A stretch of DNA of 64,000 nucleotides from Halomonas sp. M20 (GCF_020622265.1 NZ_JACNMQ010000003.1:186001-250000); one strand, 5' to 3'; counted from the first letter of the stretch, positions 1 through 10,354 are shown. The notes: generated by a model from the letters alone, not told the origin. Translations and numbers: made by a program.

Positions 1-1
1 T

Positions 2-715
2 GATGAACTGCTTCAAAGCTTTACCACAGCGCTGGACGCCACCGCCATGCTCGACCGCTTCGCGGTGCGCGGCATCATCGCCGGCTTCTGGTTCGATAAC
101 AAGAACGAGTTCCGCACCCTGCAGGCCCGCGGCTGCCTGGGCGTGGTGGACGCCTGGCGCACCAGTATCGCGAGCCTGCTGGAAGACGAACAGAGCAAGG
201 TCAACCCGCTGGATCACCGCCTGGTCCACTTCCTGTTGGAGGAATACGTGGCCGAGCTGGAGGAGCTGGCCGCCCGCAAGGCCGAGCTGGACGCCCGTAT
301 CAAGGCCGCCGAGGCCAAGCCGGAGGGGGATGACGGCGAGGAAGCGGTGTCGGGCGATAGCGAGGACGACGATGCTCCGACGCCTCCGACGCCAGAGCAG
401 ATCAAAAACTGGAAGAGCGAACGCACCCAGGTGAAGAAGCAGCACAAGGCCAAGGTGAATAGCTTCGAGACGCACCTCAACGCCGCCGTGGACGCCCTGG
501 ACGAACCCAACGCCGCCGAGCTGGTCGGCACCATTCTGCATAACGACCTCAAGGGCATCCTTGAGTCCTATATCCGCCAGCAGCGCCAGCAGGTGATCGC
601 CGCCTTCGAGACTTGGTGGGACAAGTACCGGGTGACGCTGTCCGATATCGAGGCCGAGCGCGATGCCGCCGCCAAGGAGCTGCAGCAGTATCTGGGAGGG
701 CTGGGGTATGTTTGA
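2..715 (+). CDS. hsdM: Type I restriction-modification DNA methylase subunit HsdM, C-terminal part
   Basis: Only the last ~237 codons lie in the window; the reading frame is already open at base 2. The visible part has the HsdM C-terminal region (FAVRGIIAGFWFDNKNEFRTL, then DHRLVHFLLEEYVAELEELAARKAEL), which ends in a charged coiled coil used for contact with HsdS. The N6-adenine methylase motifs would be upstream of the window. The stop overlaps the hsdS start by 8 nt, so the two are translationally coupled. Family assignment rests on this C-terminal pattern and on the hsdS and hsdR genes that follow. Confidence 0.85.
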   Translation, partial: DELLQSFTTALDATAMLDRFAVRGIIAGFWFDNKNEFRTLQARGCLGVVDAWRTSIASLLEDEQSKVNPLDHRLVHFLLEEYVAELEELAARKAELDARIKAAEAKPEGDDGEEAVSGDSEDDDAPTPPTPEQIKNWKSERTQVKKQHKAKVNSFETHLNAAVDALDEPNAAELVGTILHNDLKGILESYIRQQRQQVIAAFETWWDKYRVTLSDIEAERDAAAKELQQYLGGLGYV

Positions 716-2024
716 GTGGGAGCATGGCAGTCTTGGAGAACTGGCTAACGGGGTTAGAGGGGTGTCGTACACACCCAATCAACTCCAAAGCTTGATTTCG
801 CCTGAAACAGTCATCCTTCTCAGGTCCAACAACATAAGGGATGGGAAGGTAAATTTTGACAATATCCAGCTGATACCTTCACACATTGTCAGTAAAGGCC
901 AGCTGGCTAAACACGATGATATTGCCGTATGCATGTCCAACGGGTCTAAGGCGCTGGTTGGAAAGTCAGGTCGAATCGTGGGCAATGCGGCGCCGTGCAC
1001 AGTCGGTGCATTTTGCTCAATTTTCCGACCGTTTCCTCATGCAGACGGAAAATTTGTCTCCTATATCCTTCAGTCGAACGCTTATAGAAGACATCTAGAC
1101 ATAATTTTAGCCGGCAGCGCCATCAACAACCTGAAAAACTCTGACGTGGAGGCATTACCCCTCGAAATACCTCCAAAGGAAGAGCAGCGACTTATCGCCC
1201 GCATCCTCGACACCCTCGACACCCAAATCCAGAAGACCGAGGCGCTGATCGCCAAGCTGGAAAAGGTCAAGGAGGGCCTACTCCACGACCTGCTGACCCG
1301 TGGCATTGACGATAGCGGCCGGCTCCGCCCCAGTCCTGAGCAGGCACCGGAGCTCTACAAGGAGTCAGTGCTGGGTCCCATCCCTAAAAGCTGGGACATA
1401 TCTACAGTGGGGGAAGTCGCTGAGCCATTAGTGGGACCAGCTTTCGAAAGCTCGCGTTTCACAGGATCTTCTCAGGGGGTGCGGTTGCTTCGAGGGCTTA
1501 ACGTGACAAGAGGCAGGGTTAGGTGGGAGGAATCCAAAACGGAGAGATGGCCATCAAACGATCCGAGTGTTTCTCGGTATGCTTTGAATGAAGGAGATAT
1601 TGTTGTGGGAATGGATGGTGCGCTGGTCGGAAAAAACAAAGCCATTTTGACAGGCGAAGATGTTCCATCCCTCCTTGTTCAGCGGGTAATCAGGCTAAGA
1701 TCCAATCCTGCTGACGGCACCTATCTCTACATGAATATATGTAGCGACCGCTTTCTTTCACATATTGATAACGTGAAGACCCATACAGCCATCCCTCATA
1801 TCACCTCGGGAAATGTCTGTGACTTTATCGTTCCTTCCCCCCCTCCTCAAGAGGTAGAGAGAGTTACCAAAATCTATAAGTCTTTGGAGAAGAAGACTCG
1901 AGTGTATCGAAGCCAGCTATCCAAGTTATCAGCTGATAAGGCTGGCCTAATGGACGACCTCCTTACAGGCCGCGTCCGCGTCACGCCGCTGCTCGACCAG
2001 GCCCAGGCCACAAGCCCGGCATAG
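708..2024 (+). CDS. hsdS: Type I restriction-modification specificity subunit HsdS
   Basis: This 438-aa protein selects the DNA target for the HsdM/HsdR complex. It shows the usual two-fold layout: a first target-recognition domain, a central conserved helix (ARILDTLDTQIQKTEALIAK, then LEKVKEGLLHDLLTRGI), a second recognition domain and a C-terminal helix with LMDDLLTGRVRV. ATG at 708 was chosen because it overlaps the hsdM stop and leaves a normal N-terminus; an upstream in-frame ATG at 663 lies inside hsdM. The recognition domains are less GC-rich than hsdM and hsdR, as expected for domains that are swapped between lineages. Confidence 0.92.
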   Translation: MFEWEHGSLGELANGVRGVSYTPNQLQSLISPETVILLRSNNIRDGKVNFDNIQLIPSHIVSKGQLAKHDDIAVCMSNGSKALVGKSGRIVGNAAPCTVGAFCSIFRPFPHADGKFVSYILQSNAYRRHLDIILAGSAINNLKNSDVEALPLEIPPKEEQRLIARILDTLDTQIQKTEALIAKLEKVKEGLLHDLLTRGIDDSGRLRPSPEQAPELYKESVLGPIPKSWDISTVGEVAEPLVGPAFESSRFTGSSQGVRLLRGLNVTRGRVRWEESKTERWPSNDPSVSRYALNEGDIVVGMDGALVGKNKAILTGEDVPSLLVQRVIRLRSNPADGTYLYMNICSDRFLSHIDNVKTHTAIPHITSGNVCDFIVPSPPPQEVERVTKIYKSLEKKTRVYRSQLSKLSADKAGLMDDLLTGRVRVTPLLDQAQATSPA

Positions 2025-2081
2025 ACCGGGGCCCTTACAACAACATCACGACTCCAGAACCGCATCGCACAGGGAACCGCC

Positions 2082-3893
2082 ATGACCACCTTCGATAGCA
2101 CAAAGCGCTCGCTACCCGAGCTGCTTAAGGACATCACCACCGGCAAGATCCAGCTCCCTGACTTCCAGCGCGGCTGGGTGTGGGACGACGACCACGTGAA
2201 GAGCCTGCTGGTCAGCATCGCCCGCTCCTTCCCCGTGGGCGCGGTGATGCTGATGGAAACCGGCGGCGAGGTGCGCTTCCAGACCCGGCCGGTGGAGGGC
2301 ATCGACCCCAACACCGTGACCAAGGATCCGGACCACCTGATCCTCGACGGCCAGCAGCGCCTTACCAGCCTGACCCAGGCGGTAGGCCTGGATGCCCCGG
2401 TGGATACCCGCACCGCCAAGGGCAAGAAGGTCCGGCGCCACTACTACTTCGACATTCGCATCGCCCTGGAGGGCGAGGATCGCCTCGAGGATGCCGTGGT
2501 GGCGGTGGACGAGAGCCGCCAGAAGCGCAGCAACTTCGGCCGAGACGTGGATCTGGACCTCTCCACCCGCCAGTTGGAGTGCGAGCAGCTGTTCTTTCCC
2601 TGCGACCAGATCATCAACTCCGATGACTTCGAGGAAGCCTTGCAGGAGTACGCCCCCGAGAACTTCGGCAGCTACATGAAGTTTCGCAAGGAGGTCATCA
2701 ACGCCTTCCGCTCATATCAGCTGCCGGTCATCGAGCTGAAGAAGGAGACCTCCAAGGAGGCGGTCTGCCTGGTGTTCGAGAAGGTCAACACCGGCGGCGT
2801 CCAGCTTTCGGTTTTCGAGCTGATTACTGCCAGCTATGCGGCGGAGGGCTATAATCTGCGCGACGACTGGTTCGGCTCCGATATTCGCGATGTGCCCTCG
2901 CGCAAGGCCCGCCTCGAGGAGCACGAGCTACTGGCGGATGTCGAGAGCACTGACCTGCTCCAGGCCATCACCTTGCTGCATACCCATGAACGCAAGCAGG
3001 AGGATCTGGCCGCCGGCAAGACCGGCAAGCAGGTTCGCCCGGTCAGCGCCAAGCGTGCCTCGGTGCTCGACCTGCCACTCGAGGCGTACCGGCGCTGGGC
3101 CGACGCCGTGGAGAAAGGCTTCATCGAGGCGGCCTACTTCCTCAAGGGCGAGTGTTTTTACAGCCGCCGCGAGCTGCCCTACGCCACCCAGTTGGTACCC
3201 CTCGCCGCCGTGTTCACCTTGCTCGGAAACCGCTGGCGCGAACCCCGTATTCACGCCAAGCTCTCACGCTGGTTCTGGAGCGGCGTGCTGGGCGAGCTCT
3301 ACGGCGGTTCCGTTGATACTCGTATAGCCCTGGACTTGGAGGAGCTGATGAACTGGTTCGAGGATGACGCCGAATTGCCACGCACGGTGATCGACGCCTC
3401 CTTCGATCCCACCCGCCTGGAGTCGCTGCGCAGCCGCAACAGCGCCGCCTACAAGGGCATCAACGTGCTGATCCTGCGCGAAGGGGCCAAGGACTTCTTC
3501 TGGAAGGGCGATATACAGGAACTGGATAAACAGGACGTCGCGCTGGATATCCACCATATCTTCCCGCGAGCCTGGTGCGAGGCTCAGGGGCTGTCCTATC
3601 GCGTCTACGACGCCATCATCAACAAGACGCCGATCTCCGCCCGCACCAACCGCATGATCGGCGGGGATGCGCCGTCCGAGTACCTGGCGCGCCTGCAGGA
3701 CCACAAGCAGGTCCAGCTCGATGACGAGGCGATGAACGACATCCTCGAAGGCCACCGCATTCCGACCGGGGCCCTGCGCGCCGACGACTTCCATGCTTTC
3801 TACCAGCAGCGCAAGAACCGCCTGCTGGAGATCATCGAGAAGGCCATGGGCAAGAAGCCACTGGCCGGTGCCGATGAGGAAGGGGAAGACTGA
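2082..3893 (+). CDS. DUF262/DUF1524 (GmrSD-like) nuclease-family protein
   Basis: The 603-aa protein has an N-terminal DUF262 domain with the DGQQR motif (residues ~89-93, LILDGQQRLTSL) preceded by PDFQRGWVWDD. Its C-terminal DUF1524 domain has an HNH-type signature (DIHHIFPRAWCEAQG near residue 490, then INKTPISARTNRMIGG). DUF262/DUF1524 fusions include the GmrSD type IV restriction enzymes and related phage-defence nucleases, in which DGQQR supports nucleotide binding or hydrolysis and HNH cuts DNA. It follows hsdS by 57 nt and precedes darT by 3 nt, so it is part of the defence operon. The exact substrate, such as modified phage DNA, is not shown by the sequence. Confidence 0.85.
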   Translation: MTTFDSTKRSLPELLKDITTGKIQLPDFQRGWVWDDDHVKSLLVSIARSFPVGAVMLMETGGEVRFQTRPVEGIDPNTVTKDPDHLILDGQQRLTSLTQAVGLDAPVDTRTAKGKKVRRHYYFDIRIALEGEDRLEDAVVAVDESRQKRSNFGRDVDLDLSTRQLECEQLFFPCDQIINSDDFEEALQEYAPENFGSYMKFRKEVINAFRSYQLPVIELKKETSKEAVCLVFEKVNTGGVQLSVFELITASYAAEGYNLRDDWFGSDIRDVPSRKARLEEHELLADVESTDLLQAITLLHTHERKQEDLAAGKTGKQVRPVSAKRASVLDLPLEAYRRWADAVEKGFIEAAYFLKGECFYSRRELPYATQLVPLAAVFTLLGNRWREPRIHAKLSRWFWSGVLGELYGGSVDTRIALDLEELMNWFEDDAELPRTVIDASFDPTRLESLRSRNSAAYKGINVLILREGAKDFFWKGDIQELDKQDVALDIHHIFPRAWCEAQGLSYRVYDAIINKTPISARTNRMIGGDAPSEYLARLQDHKQVQLDDEAMNDILEGHRIPTGALRADDFHAFYQQRKNRLLEIIEKAMGKKPLAGADEEGED

Positions 3894-3896
3894 ACC

Positions 3897-4553
3897 ATGG
3901 CCAATGACCTCTCGCGCAGCCTGAATCCTCGAAAGGCGCTGATCTTTCGCATCACGCACTGCGACAACCTGCCGTGGTTGCTGGAGAATGGGCTCTACTG
4001 CCGGTCGGCCGAGGAGCAGGATCCGGGCTTCGTTACCATCGGCAAGCAGGAGTTGATCGATAGGCGGGCTACGCGAGAGGTGCTGCTGCCACCAGGCGGC
4101 ATGCTGAGCGACTATATTCCTTTCTATTTCACACCGGCGTCGATGATGCTCTACAACATCGTCACCGGCCATGGCGTGCCAAGGCAGGACCGCGAGGATA
4201 TCGTCGTACTGGTGAGTTCGTTACCGCATCTGGAGCAGCTCGGGATCAGTTTTCTCTTCACTGATCGGCATGCTTACCTGGCCAATGCCGAGTTCAGCGA
4301 TCGGCTGGAGGATCTTGCGGATTTCGTTCCCTGGGACCTTTTGCAGGCCAAGGACTTCAAGCGCGACCTCGAAAATCCCGACAAGACGGATCGCTACCAA
4401 GCCGAAGCGCTGGTACATCACCATTTGCCGGCCTCGGCATTGCTTGGCATTGGCACGTATACTGATCAGGTGCGAGATGCTGTCGAGGCGCAGATCGCGG
4501 CACAGCATCTTCAGCTGAAGGTGGTGACACGACCCAACTGGTTCTTCCCATGA
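3897..4553 (+). CDS. darT: DarT-family DNA ADP-ribosyltransferase toxin (DUF4433)
   Basis: The 218-aa product matches the DarT family, which uses NAD+ to ADP-ribosylate bases in single-stranded DNA. Visible family features are the N-terminal [16 protein letters not shown] (His21 in the usual T-H-x-x-N-L motif), [17 protein letters not shown] (residues ~72-88), and [12 protein letters not shown], in which Glu170 lines up with the catalytic glutamate. All look intact. The stop overlaps the start of the macrodomain gene by 4 nt (ATGA), the classical darT-darG arrangement. Placement between hsdS and hsdR suggests a backup abortive-infection module. Confidence 0.88.
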   Translation: MANDLSRSLNPRKALIFRITHCDNLPWLLENGLYCRSAEEQDPGFVTIGKQELIDRRATREVLLPPGGMLSDYIPFYFTPASMMLYNIVTGHGVPRQDREDIVVLVSSLPHLEQLGISFLFTDRHAYLANAEFSDRLEDLADFVPWDLLQAKDFKRDLENPDKTDRYQAEALVHHHLPASALLGIGTYTDQVRDAVEAQIAAQHLQLKVVTRPNWFFP

Positions 4554-5644
4554 TTGAATACACCCAAGGCAACCTGCTCGAGGCCGACGTCGAGGCGCTG
4601 GTCAACACCGTCAACACCGTGGGGGTGATGGGCAAGGGGATCGCTCTGATGTTCAAGGAGGCCTTCCCCGAAAACCTGGCCGCCTACGAGGCCGCTTGCC
4701 AGCGTCAGGAGGTGGTAACCGGTCGCATGTTCGTCACCGAGCAGGAGGCGCTGCTGGGGCCGCGCTGGATCATCAACTTCCCCACTAAGCAGCACTGGCG
4801 TGCCAGAACGCGAATGGAGTGGATCGATGCCGGTCTGGAAGATCTTAAGAGGGTGATCCACGAGCGAGGCATTCGCTCCATCGCCCTGCCGCCACTGGGC
4901 TGTGGTAACGGCGGGCTAAACTGGGACGACGTAAAGCCTCGCATCGAAGCAGCCTTGGGCGAGCTGGATGACGTTCGGGTGCTGGTGTTCGAGCCCACGC
5001 CTCAGTATCAGAATGTCGCCAAACGCAGCGGGGTGGAGAAGCTGACGCCAGCGCGTGCACTAATGGCCGAGCTGGTGCGTCGCTACTGGGTGCTGGGCAT
5101 CGAGTGCTCGCTGCTCGAGGTGCAGAAGCTCGCCTGGCTGTTGGAGCATCGCATCCTCGCCCATGGCCTAGAGGATCCCCTCTTGCTCGAGTTCCAGCCC
5201 CATCGCTACGGCCCTTACTCTGACCGGCTGCGTCATCTCCTTAATGGCCTGGACGGCAGCTACCTGCACAGCGAGAAACGCATCAACGACGCCGCTCCCG
5301 ACGAGGTCGTGTGGTTCGATGAGTCCCGGCGGGAGCGTCTCAACGCCTATCTGCGCAGCGCCGAGGCCATGCCCTATGCCGAGGTGTTGGAGGAGGTCGA
5401 CGCCTTGATCGACGGTTTCCAGTCTCCCTTGGGAATGGAGGTGCTGGCGACACTAGACTGGCTGATCAGCCAGGAACGTATCGAGCCCACCGTCGAAGCG
5501 ATCAAGGAAGGGCTACGACACTGGCCTGATGATGTGGCTGGCAAGCGCAAGCTGCGCCTGTTCTCGGACCGCCTGATCGCGCTGGCGCTGGAGCGACTGA
5601 CGCGTGGGGCCGGTGTTCAGGCACCTTTGATTGCCGAGTCGTAG
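4550..5644 (+). CDS. darG: DarG-family macrodomain antitoxin (DNA ADP-ribosylglycohydrolase)
   Basis: The 364-aa protein starts with a macrodomain (residues ~1-155: [20 protein letters not shown], then [13 protein letters not shown], then [18 protein letters not shown]), the fold that binds ADP-ribose and removes it from DNA. Residues ~165-364 form a helical domain ([20 protein letters not shown] and [19 protein letters not shown]) of the kind that in DarG binds and blocks DarT directly. It overlaps the toxin gene by 4 nt. The length is normal for full DarG proteins, so both the enzymatic and the binding antitoxin activities are probably present. Confidence 0.88.
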   Translation: MIEYTQGNLLEADVEALVNTVNTVGVMGKGIALMFKEAFPENLAAYEAACQRQEVVTGRMFVTEQEALLGPRWIINFPTKQHWRARTRMEWIDAGLEDLKRVIHERGIRSIALPPLGCGNGGLNWDDVKPRIEAALGELDDVRVLVFEPTPQYQNVAKRSGVEKLTPARALMAELVRRYWVLGIECSLLEVQKLAWLLEHRILAHGLEDPLLLEFQPHRYGPYSDRLRHLLNGLDGSYLHSEKRINDAAPDEVVWFDESRRERLNAYLRSAEAMPYAEVLEEVDALIDGFQSPLGMEVLATLDWLISQERIEPTVEAIKEGLRHWPDDVAGKRKLRLFSDRLIALALERLTRGAGVQAPLIAES

Positions 5645-5684
5645 GGCGGTATGACAGCGGACCTCGAACGGTAGGGAGGGGATC

Positions 5685-6911
5685 GTGGCGGAAGAGGCAC
5701 CGGTTACACGTATCGATCGCGAACGGCTATATGAAAAGGTGTGGTCATCGCCGATGAGTCATCTGGCTCGCGAGTACGGAGTAGCAAGCCAACGGCTAAA
5801 GGACCTTTGCGATCAGGCTGGAATCCCCACGCCTCCCGCAGGCCACTGGTCGCGAGTGGCGGCTGGAAAGGCCGTGACTCGTCCGCCGCTTCCCGCAGCA
5901 CCCAGCGATGCCAGTAGTACCGTAGTCATAGAGCCTTCCCCATCTCGCCGCAAGACATCCCCCCGAGCTGATACACCAAAGGTGCCTGGTAGAAAGGCCA
6001 AGCCATTGGCGACATCGACGCCTGAGTCGAAGAAAGATGCGTCTGCTAAGTCAGTACCCGGTTTGAGCGTACCGGAGCAGTTGAGGAAACCACACCGCAT
6101 CATCGCCGGCTGGCTAGAAGATCATAAAAGACGAAAGGAAGATGCTCGGCATAGCTATCTACCTGGCTTGGCGCCGTCTCCTTTTACCTCGATGGATCGC
6201 CGCCGGCAGCGTATTCTCGATACCCTTTTCAAGGCCATAGAGAAGGTAGGCGGCAGGGCTATCGAGGATGGCCGAAAGAAGTTGGCTATCGAACTTGAAG
6301 GGGAGGTGATTCCCATCCAGCTTCGCGAGAAGAACAGACAGGTTCGTCGCCCCTTGAGGGAAGAGGAGAAGCACTGGAGCTGGAATGAGGGTAAAGACTC
6401 GAAGCCGGAACTGCAGCCGACCGGGAAACTGATCTTCGAGATCAAGCGCTATCTGCCTAAAGGCTTCAGGCACGACTGGCTGGAAACGGATGAGGTGACG
6501 CTGGAAGCGTGTCTCCCTGAAATTTTCGATACGCTAACGCAGGCCGCGCCGATCATGGCGCTTGAAACTCAGAAACGGCTGGAGCAGGAGCGGCTCGCCA
6601 GAATTGCCGAGCATGAACGCCATCTTGCTGAGCAGGCGCGACAACGCGACGACAATCAGTGGCAGCGGTTTCTAGAGTTTGCGGATATCTGGCAGCGTCA
6701 CGAACGAGCCTGTCATTTCTTGCTGGCCCTGAAGCAGCTCGATCTCGACCCGGACACCATGATTGGGGAGGCATCGCTGAGCGAATGGCTGGCCTGGGTT
6801 GAGCATAGGCTGGAAACCGGGAATCCGCTGAATCAGGGCATTGATGCCCTGTTTGCCGATATCGAGAAAGTGACCAGCTACACCTACTCTCATCAGCGAA
6901 GGCAGTGGTAA
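5685..6911 (+). CDS. Uncharacterised HTH-like protein inside the type I R-M operon
   Basis: This 408-aa protein is not recognised as a named family. The GTG start at 5685 is preceded by GGGAGGGG. Residues ~8-62 (RIDRERLYEKVWSSPMSHLA, REYGVASQRLKDLCDQAGIP, PPAGHWSRVAAGK) look like a helix-turn-helix segment seen at the N-terminus of many hypothetical proteins of mobile elements. Residues ~65-135 are a low-complexity Ser/Pro/Lys linker. Residues ~175-310 form an alpha/beta core (SMDRRRQRILDTLFKAIEKV), followed by a charged coiled coil (~300-335) and a helical end with HERACHFLLALKQLDLDP. No catalytic motif is obvious. It lies between darG and hsdR on the same strand; a DNA-binding or accessory defence role is inferred from context only. 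Confidence 0.75.
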   Translation: MAEEAPVTRIDRERLYEKVWSSPMSHLAREYGVASQRLKDLCDQAGIPTPPAGHWSRVAAGKAVTRPPLPAAPSDASSTVVIEPSPSRRKTSPRADTPKVPGRKAKPLATSTPESKKDASAKSVPGLSVPEQLRKPHRIIAGWLEDHKRRKEDARHSYLPGLAPSPFTSMDRRRQRILDTLFKAIEKVGGRAIEDGRKKLAIELEGEVIPIQLREKNRQVRRPLREEEKHWSWNEGKDSKPELQPTGKLIFEIKRYLPKGFRHDWLETDEVTLEACLPEIFDTLTQAAPIMALETQKRLEQERLARIAEHERHLAEQARQRDDNQWQRFLEFADIWQRHERACHFLLALKQLDLDPDTMIGEASLSEWLAWVEHRLETGNPLNQGIDALFADIEKVTSYTYSHQRRQW

Positions 6912-6985
6912 CGGTCTTCAGGTTTCCCGCGGCACGATATGTCTATTAGCATCACTATTCTTTCATCGCGTATTGGAGCCAGGGA

Positions 6986-9900
6986 ATGGCAGGTCCCGAG
7001 TACACAGGCGTAGAGAAACCCTTTATCGACCAGCTGGTGGGCCAGGGTTGGGAGTTTCTGACCGGCTCGGGGGACGATCCTGCCGTCACTCATCGTGAGA
7101 ACTTCGCCCAGGTGGTGATGGAGCCGCTGCTGCGCGAGCGGCTGCGCAATATCAACCTGCGCGACGATGAGCCCTGGCTCGACGAGGCGCGCCTGGACCA
7201 GGCGGTGTCGGCCATCACCCGCCTGCCGGCCAACAAGGTGCTGGAGACCAACAAGCTCGCCACCGAGCTGTTGCTGAACGGCCTGGCGGTGGAAGGCCTC
7301 GAGGGCTGGGACGGCGGCCGTGGCCAGACGCTGCGCTTTATCGACTGGGAAGTGCCCGCCAACAACGTCTTCACGGTGGTCAATCAGTTCAAGGTGAAGT
7401 GTCCACCCGGGCACGATAGCGCCAAGGGCCATGTCATCCCGGACTTAGTGCTGTTCGTCAACGGCATCCCGCTGGTGGTGGTGGAGTGCAAGAGCCGCAC
7501 TGTGCCGGAGGGCCTCAGCGATGCGGTGGACCAGCTGCGCCGCTATCACGACCAACGCTTCCTGGAGAACGAGGTCGAGGAGCATGAGGGGGCACCGGCT
7601 CTGTTCGCCACCAGCCAGTTCCTGGTGGCTAGCAACTTCGACGAAGCGCGGGTGGGCACCATCGGCGCTCGCTTCGCCCATTACCTGAGCTGGAAGACAG
7701 TGGCACCGCAGCGCGAGGCGGAGGTAGCCATTAAGCTCGGTGAGGCCGACCTCTCCGCTCAGCAGCGCCTGATCACCGGTATGCTCATGCCGGCCAACCT
7801 GCTGGACATCGTGCGTCACTACACCCTGTTCATGAACAACGGTGGCCAGGAGATAAAGCTGGTATGCCGCTATCAGCAATATCGTGGCGTGACTCGAGCG
7901 GTCGAACGGCTGAAGCACGGCAAGACGCGCCGCGAAGATGGCGAATCCGACCGCCGCGGCGGCATCGTCTGGCACACTCAGGGCAGCGGCAAGAGCCTTT
8001 CCATGGTTTTCTTGGTGCGCAAGCTGCGTACCGACCCGACCCTGCGCCGCTTCAAGGTCGTGGTCATAACCGACCGTAAGGACCTGCAGGCCCAGCTCTC
8101 CGCCACTGCCGAGCTCACCGGTGAGAGCGTCGAGAAGGCCGGCAACACCACCCAGCTAAAGAAGCTGCTGGCTCGTGATGGCCCCGGCCTGGTGTTCGGT
8201 ACTATCCAGAAATACCGCGACCCGGATACCGAAGACGAGGCGCCCGGCGAAAACTACGCCATTACGTCGCCGGGCCTGGACAGTGGCCGTCGCGATGCCG
8301 CCGAACCCAATGCTTCCACGGTCGATAACTCCCCGAAGAAGCCGACCCTCAGCGAGCCCTTCGAGGTACTCAACACCAGCGAGGACATCCTGATCCTGGT
8401 GGATGAAGCTCACCGCACCCAGGCCGGTGACCTGCACGGCAACATGATGCGTGCCCTGCCCAATGCCGCACGAATAGGCTTCACGGGTACACCGATCATT
8501 ATGGGCGACAAGAAGCGTACCCATGACATCTTCGGCGAATACATCGATCGCTACACCATCCAAGAAGCGGAGCAGGACGGTGCCACGGTACCCATCCTCT
8601 ATGAAGGACGTACCGCCAAAGGGGCGATCAAGGACGGTGCCAGCCTCGATGGCCTGTTCGAGGACCTGTTCCGCGATCACAGCAAGGAAGAGCTGGAAGC
8701 GATCAAACAGAAGTACGCCACCAAGGGGCAGATCTTCGAGGCACCGCAGCTGGTTCAGGAGAAGGCCCAGGACATCCTGCGTCACTACGTCACCCATATC
8801 TTGCCCAATGGCTATAAGGCACAACTGGTGTCCTATAGTCGCCGTGCGGCCCTGCGCTACTTCGAGGCCCTCGAACAGGCCAAGGCCGAGTTGCTGGAAG
8901 AGGCGCTCTCGCTCTCTCCTGAGGACAAGGCGCTGGATGATACCCAACTGCTGATGCGTCCGCCGCGGGTCAAGGCGGCGATCCAGGCCTGGCGCTACCG
9001 CAAGGTGCTACGCGAGCTGGAGTTTGCCGTGGTCTTCAGCAGCGGCAACAACGACGACCCAGCCTGGGCCAGGTGGAGCGATCGTGCCGCCGTCGAGAAT
9101 CACATCCAGCGCTTCAAGAAGCCGCTACCTCCGCTCGACGGCGAGGCACCCAAGGACGCGACCAAGCACGATCCGCTGGCCTTCCTGATCGTCAAGAGCA
9201 TGCTGCTGACTGGTTTCGACGCCCCTATCGAGGGGGTGATGTACCTAGACCGTTCGCTGCGCGAGGCGGAGCTGCTGCAGGCCATCGCTCGAGTCAACCG
9301 CACCGGCCACGGCAAGACCCATGGCATCGTGGTGGACTACTTCGGCGTGGCCAACCACCTCAAGGAGGCCCTGGCCGCCTACAGCGAGGAAGATGTCGAG
9401 GGCGCCCTGCAGAGCCTGAAGGACGAGATCCCGCTGCTGCGCGACCGTCACCTGCGCGTGGTCGATGTGCTGCGTTCCCAGGGCGTGGACGACCTGGACG
9501 ACGCTGAAGAGGCGGTTCAGGCCCTTGGCGATGAGCGAGTGCGCGCCGAGTTCATGGTCAAGCTCAAGGAGTTCAACCGTGGCCTGGACGATGTATTGCC
9601 CCGCCCCGAGGGGCTGGAGTTCGTCAACGACGCCAAACGACTCGCCTATATTCATGCCCTGGCGCGCAACCGCTACAAGGACACCCCAGAGCTGGGTCGC
9701 GATACCGGCAACAAGGTACGCAAGCTGATTGACGACTACGTGGTCTCGCTGGGCATCGATCCGCAGATTCCACCGGTTCAGCTCACCGACGCCGAGTTTG
9801 ATCAACATGTGGGACGTCAGGCCGGCGACCGCGCCAAGGCCTCGGAGATGGAGCACGCGGTACGCTCTCACGTGCGCAAGCACCTGGATGAGGATCCGGT

Positions 9901-10354
9901 GAAGTACGGCCGCCTGAGCGAGCGCCTGGAGGAGTTGCTTGATCAGCTCGATGGTCAGTGGGCCGACCAGGTGGAGGCGCTCAAGACGCTGATACAGCAG
10001 TTGCGTGACGGTGCCAGTGTCGATGGCGAGGCGATCCCCGAGATGCCCGCCCACGCCGAGCCTTTCTGGCGTGAGTTGGTGGCCAGCGCTGGCCTGGAAC
10101 CAAAGAGTCTGGATCCGGCCACCGCTCAGGCGCTGCTCGACGCTACCGAAGAGGTCGTGGCCACGATCCAACCCGAGATCGCCATTCCCGACTTCTGGAA
10201 GCCGTCCCACATCCCGGACCAGGAGCGCCTCAAGCAGCACCTGTTCAGCCAGCTGATGATGGGCAGCCTGGTGCCGATGGACCAGGCCGAGGCCACCGCC
10301 GAACGGCTCCTCGACCTGGCTCGCAGCAACCACCATAAGCTAGTGAAAGCGTGA
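6986..10354 (+). CDS. hsdR: Type I restriction endonuclease subunit HsdR
   Basis: The 1122-aa protein is a full-length motor and nuclease subunit. The N-terminal PD-ExK nuclease is visible as IPDLVLFVNGIPLVVVECKS (Asp153, Glu167, Lys169). The SF2 translocase follows: Walker A TQGSGKS near residue 333, DEAH near 473-476, GFTGTPI, and motif VI in LLQAIARVNRTGHGK. The C-terminal helical region binds the methylase core. All catalytic motifs are intact. It is ~75 nt downstream of the 408-aa gene and overlaps the metallopeptidase gene, so the whole locus may be one transcript. Confidence 0.95.
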   Translation: MAGPEYTGVEKPFIDQLVGQGWEFLTGSGDDPAVTHRENFAQVVMEPLLRERLRNINLRDDEPWLDEARLDQAVSAITRLPANKVLETNKLATELLLNGLAVEGLEGWDGGRGQTLRFIDWEVPANNVFTVVNQFKVKCPPGHDSAKGHVIPDLVLFVNGIPLVVVECKSRTVPEGLSDAVDQLRRYHDQRFLENEVEEHEGAPALFATSQFLVASNFDEARVGTIGARFAHYLSWKTVAPQREAEVAIKLGEADLSAQQRLITGMLMPANLLDIVRHYTLFMNNGGQEIKLVCRYQQYRGVTRAVERLKHGKTRREDGESDRRGGIVWHTQGSGKSLSMVFLVRKLRTDPTLRRFKVVVITDRKDLQAQLSATAELTGESVEKAGNTTQLKKLLARDGPGLVFGTIQKYRDPDTEDEAPGENYAITSPGLDSGRRDAAEPNASTVDNSPKKPTLSEPFEVLNTSEDILILVDEAHRTQAGDLHGNMMRALPNAARIGFTGTPIIMGDKKRTHDIFGEYIDRYTIQEAEQDGATVPILYEGRTAKGAIKDGASLDGLFEDLFRDHSKEELEAIKQKYATKGQIFEAPQLVQEKAQDILRHYVTHILPNGYKAQLVSYSRRAALRYFEALEQAKAELLEEALSLSPEDKALDDTQLLMRPPRVKAAIQAWRYRKVLRELEFAVVFSSGNNDDPAWARWSDRAAVENHIQRFKKPLPPLDGEAPKDATKHDPLAFLIVKSMLLTGFDAPIEGVMYLDRSLREAELLQAIARVNRTGHGKTHGIVVDYFGVANHLKEALAAYSEEDVEGALQSLKDEIPLLRDRHLRVVDVLRSQGVDDLDDAEEAVQALGDERVRAEFMVKLKEFNRGLDDVLPRPEGLEFVNDAKRLAYIHALARNRYKDTPELGRDTGNKVRKLIDDYVVSLGIDPQIPPVQLTDAEFDQHVGRQAGDRAKASEMEHAVRSHVRKHLDEDPVKYGRLSERLEELLDQLDGQWADQVEALKTLIQQLRDGASVDGEAIPEMPAHAEPFWRELVASAGLEPKSLDPATAQALLDATEEVVATIQPEIAIPDFWKPSHIPDQERLKQHLFSQLMMGSLVPMDQAEATAERLLDLARSNHHKLVKA

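Noticed and set aside
3264-4172. A 302-codon minus-strand open frame
   Set aside because: It is antisense to the DUF262/DUF1524 gene and darT, both well supported; no recognisable domain.
9245-10336. A 363-codon open frame on the minus strand
   Set aside because: It lies fully opposite hsdR, which has all family motifs. GC-rich codon bias makes long antisense frames; composition is low in complexity and there is no ribosome site.
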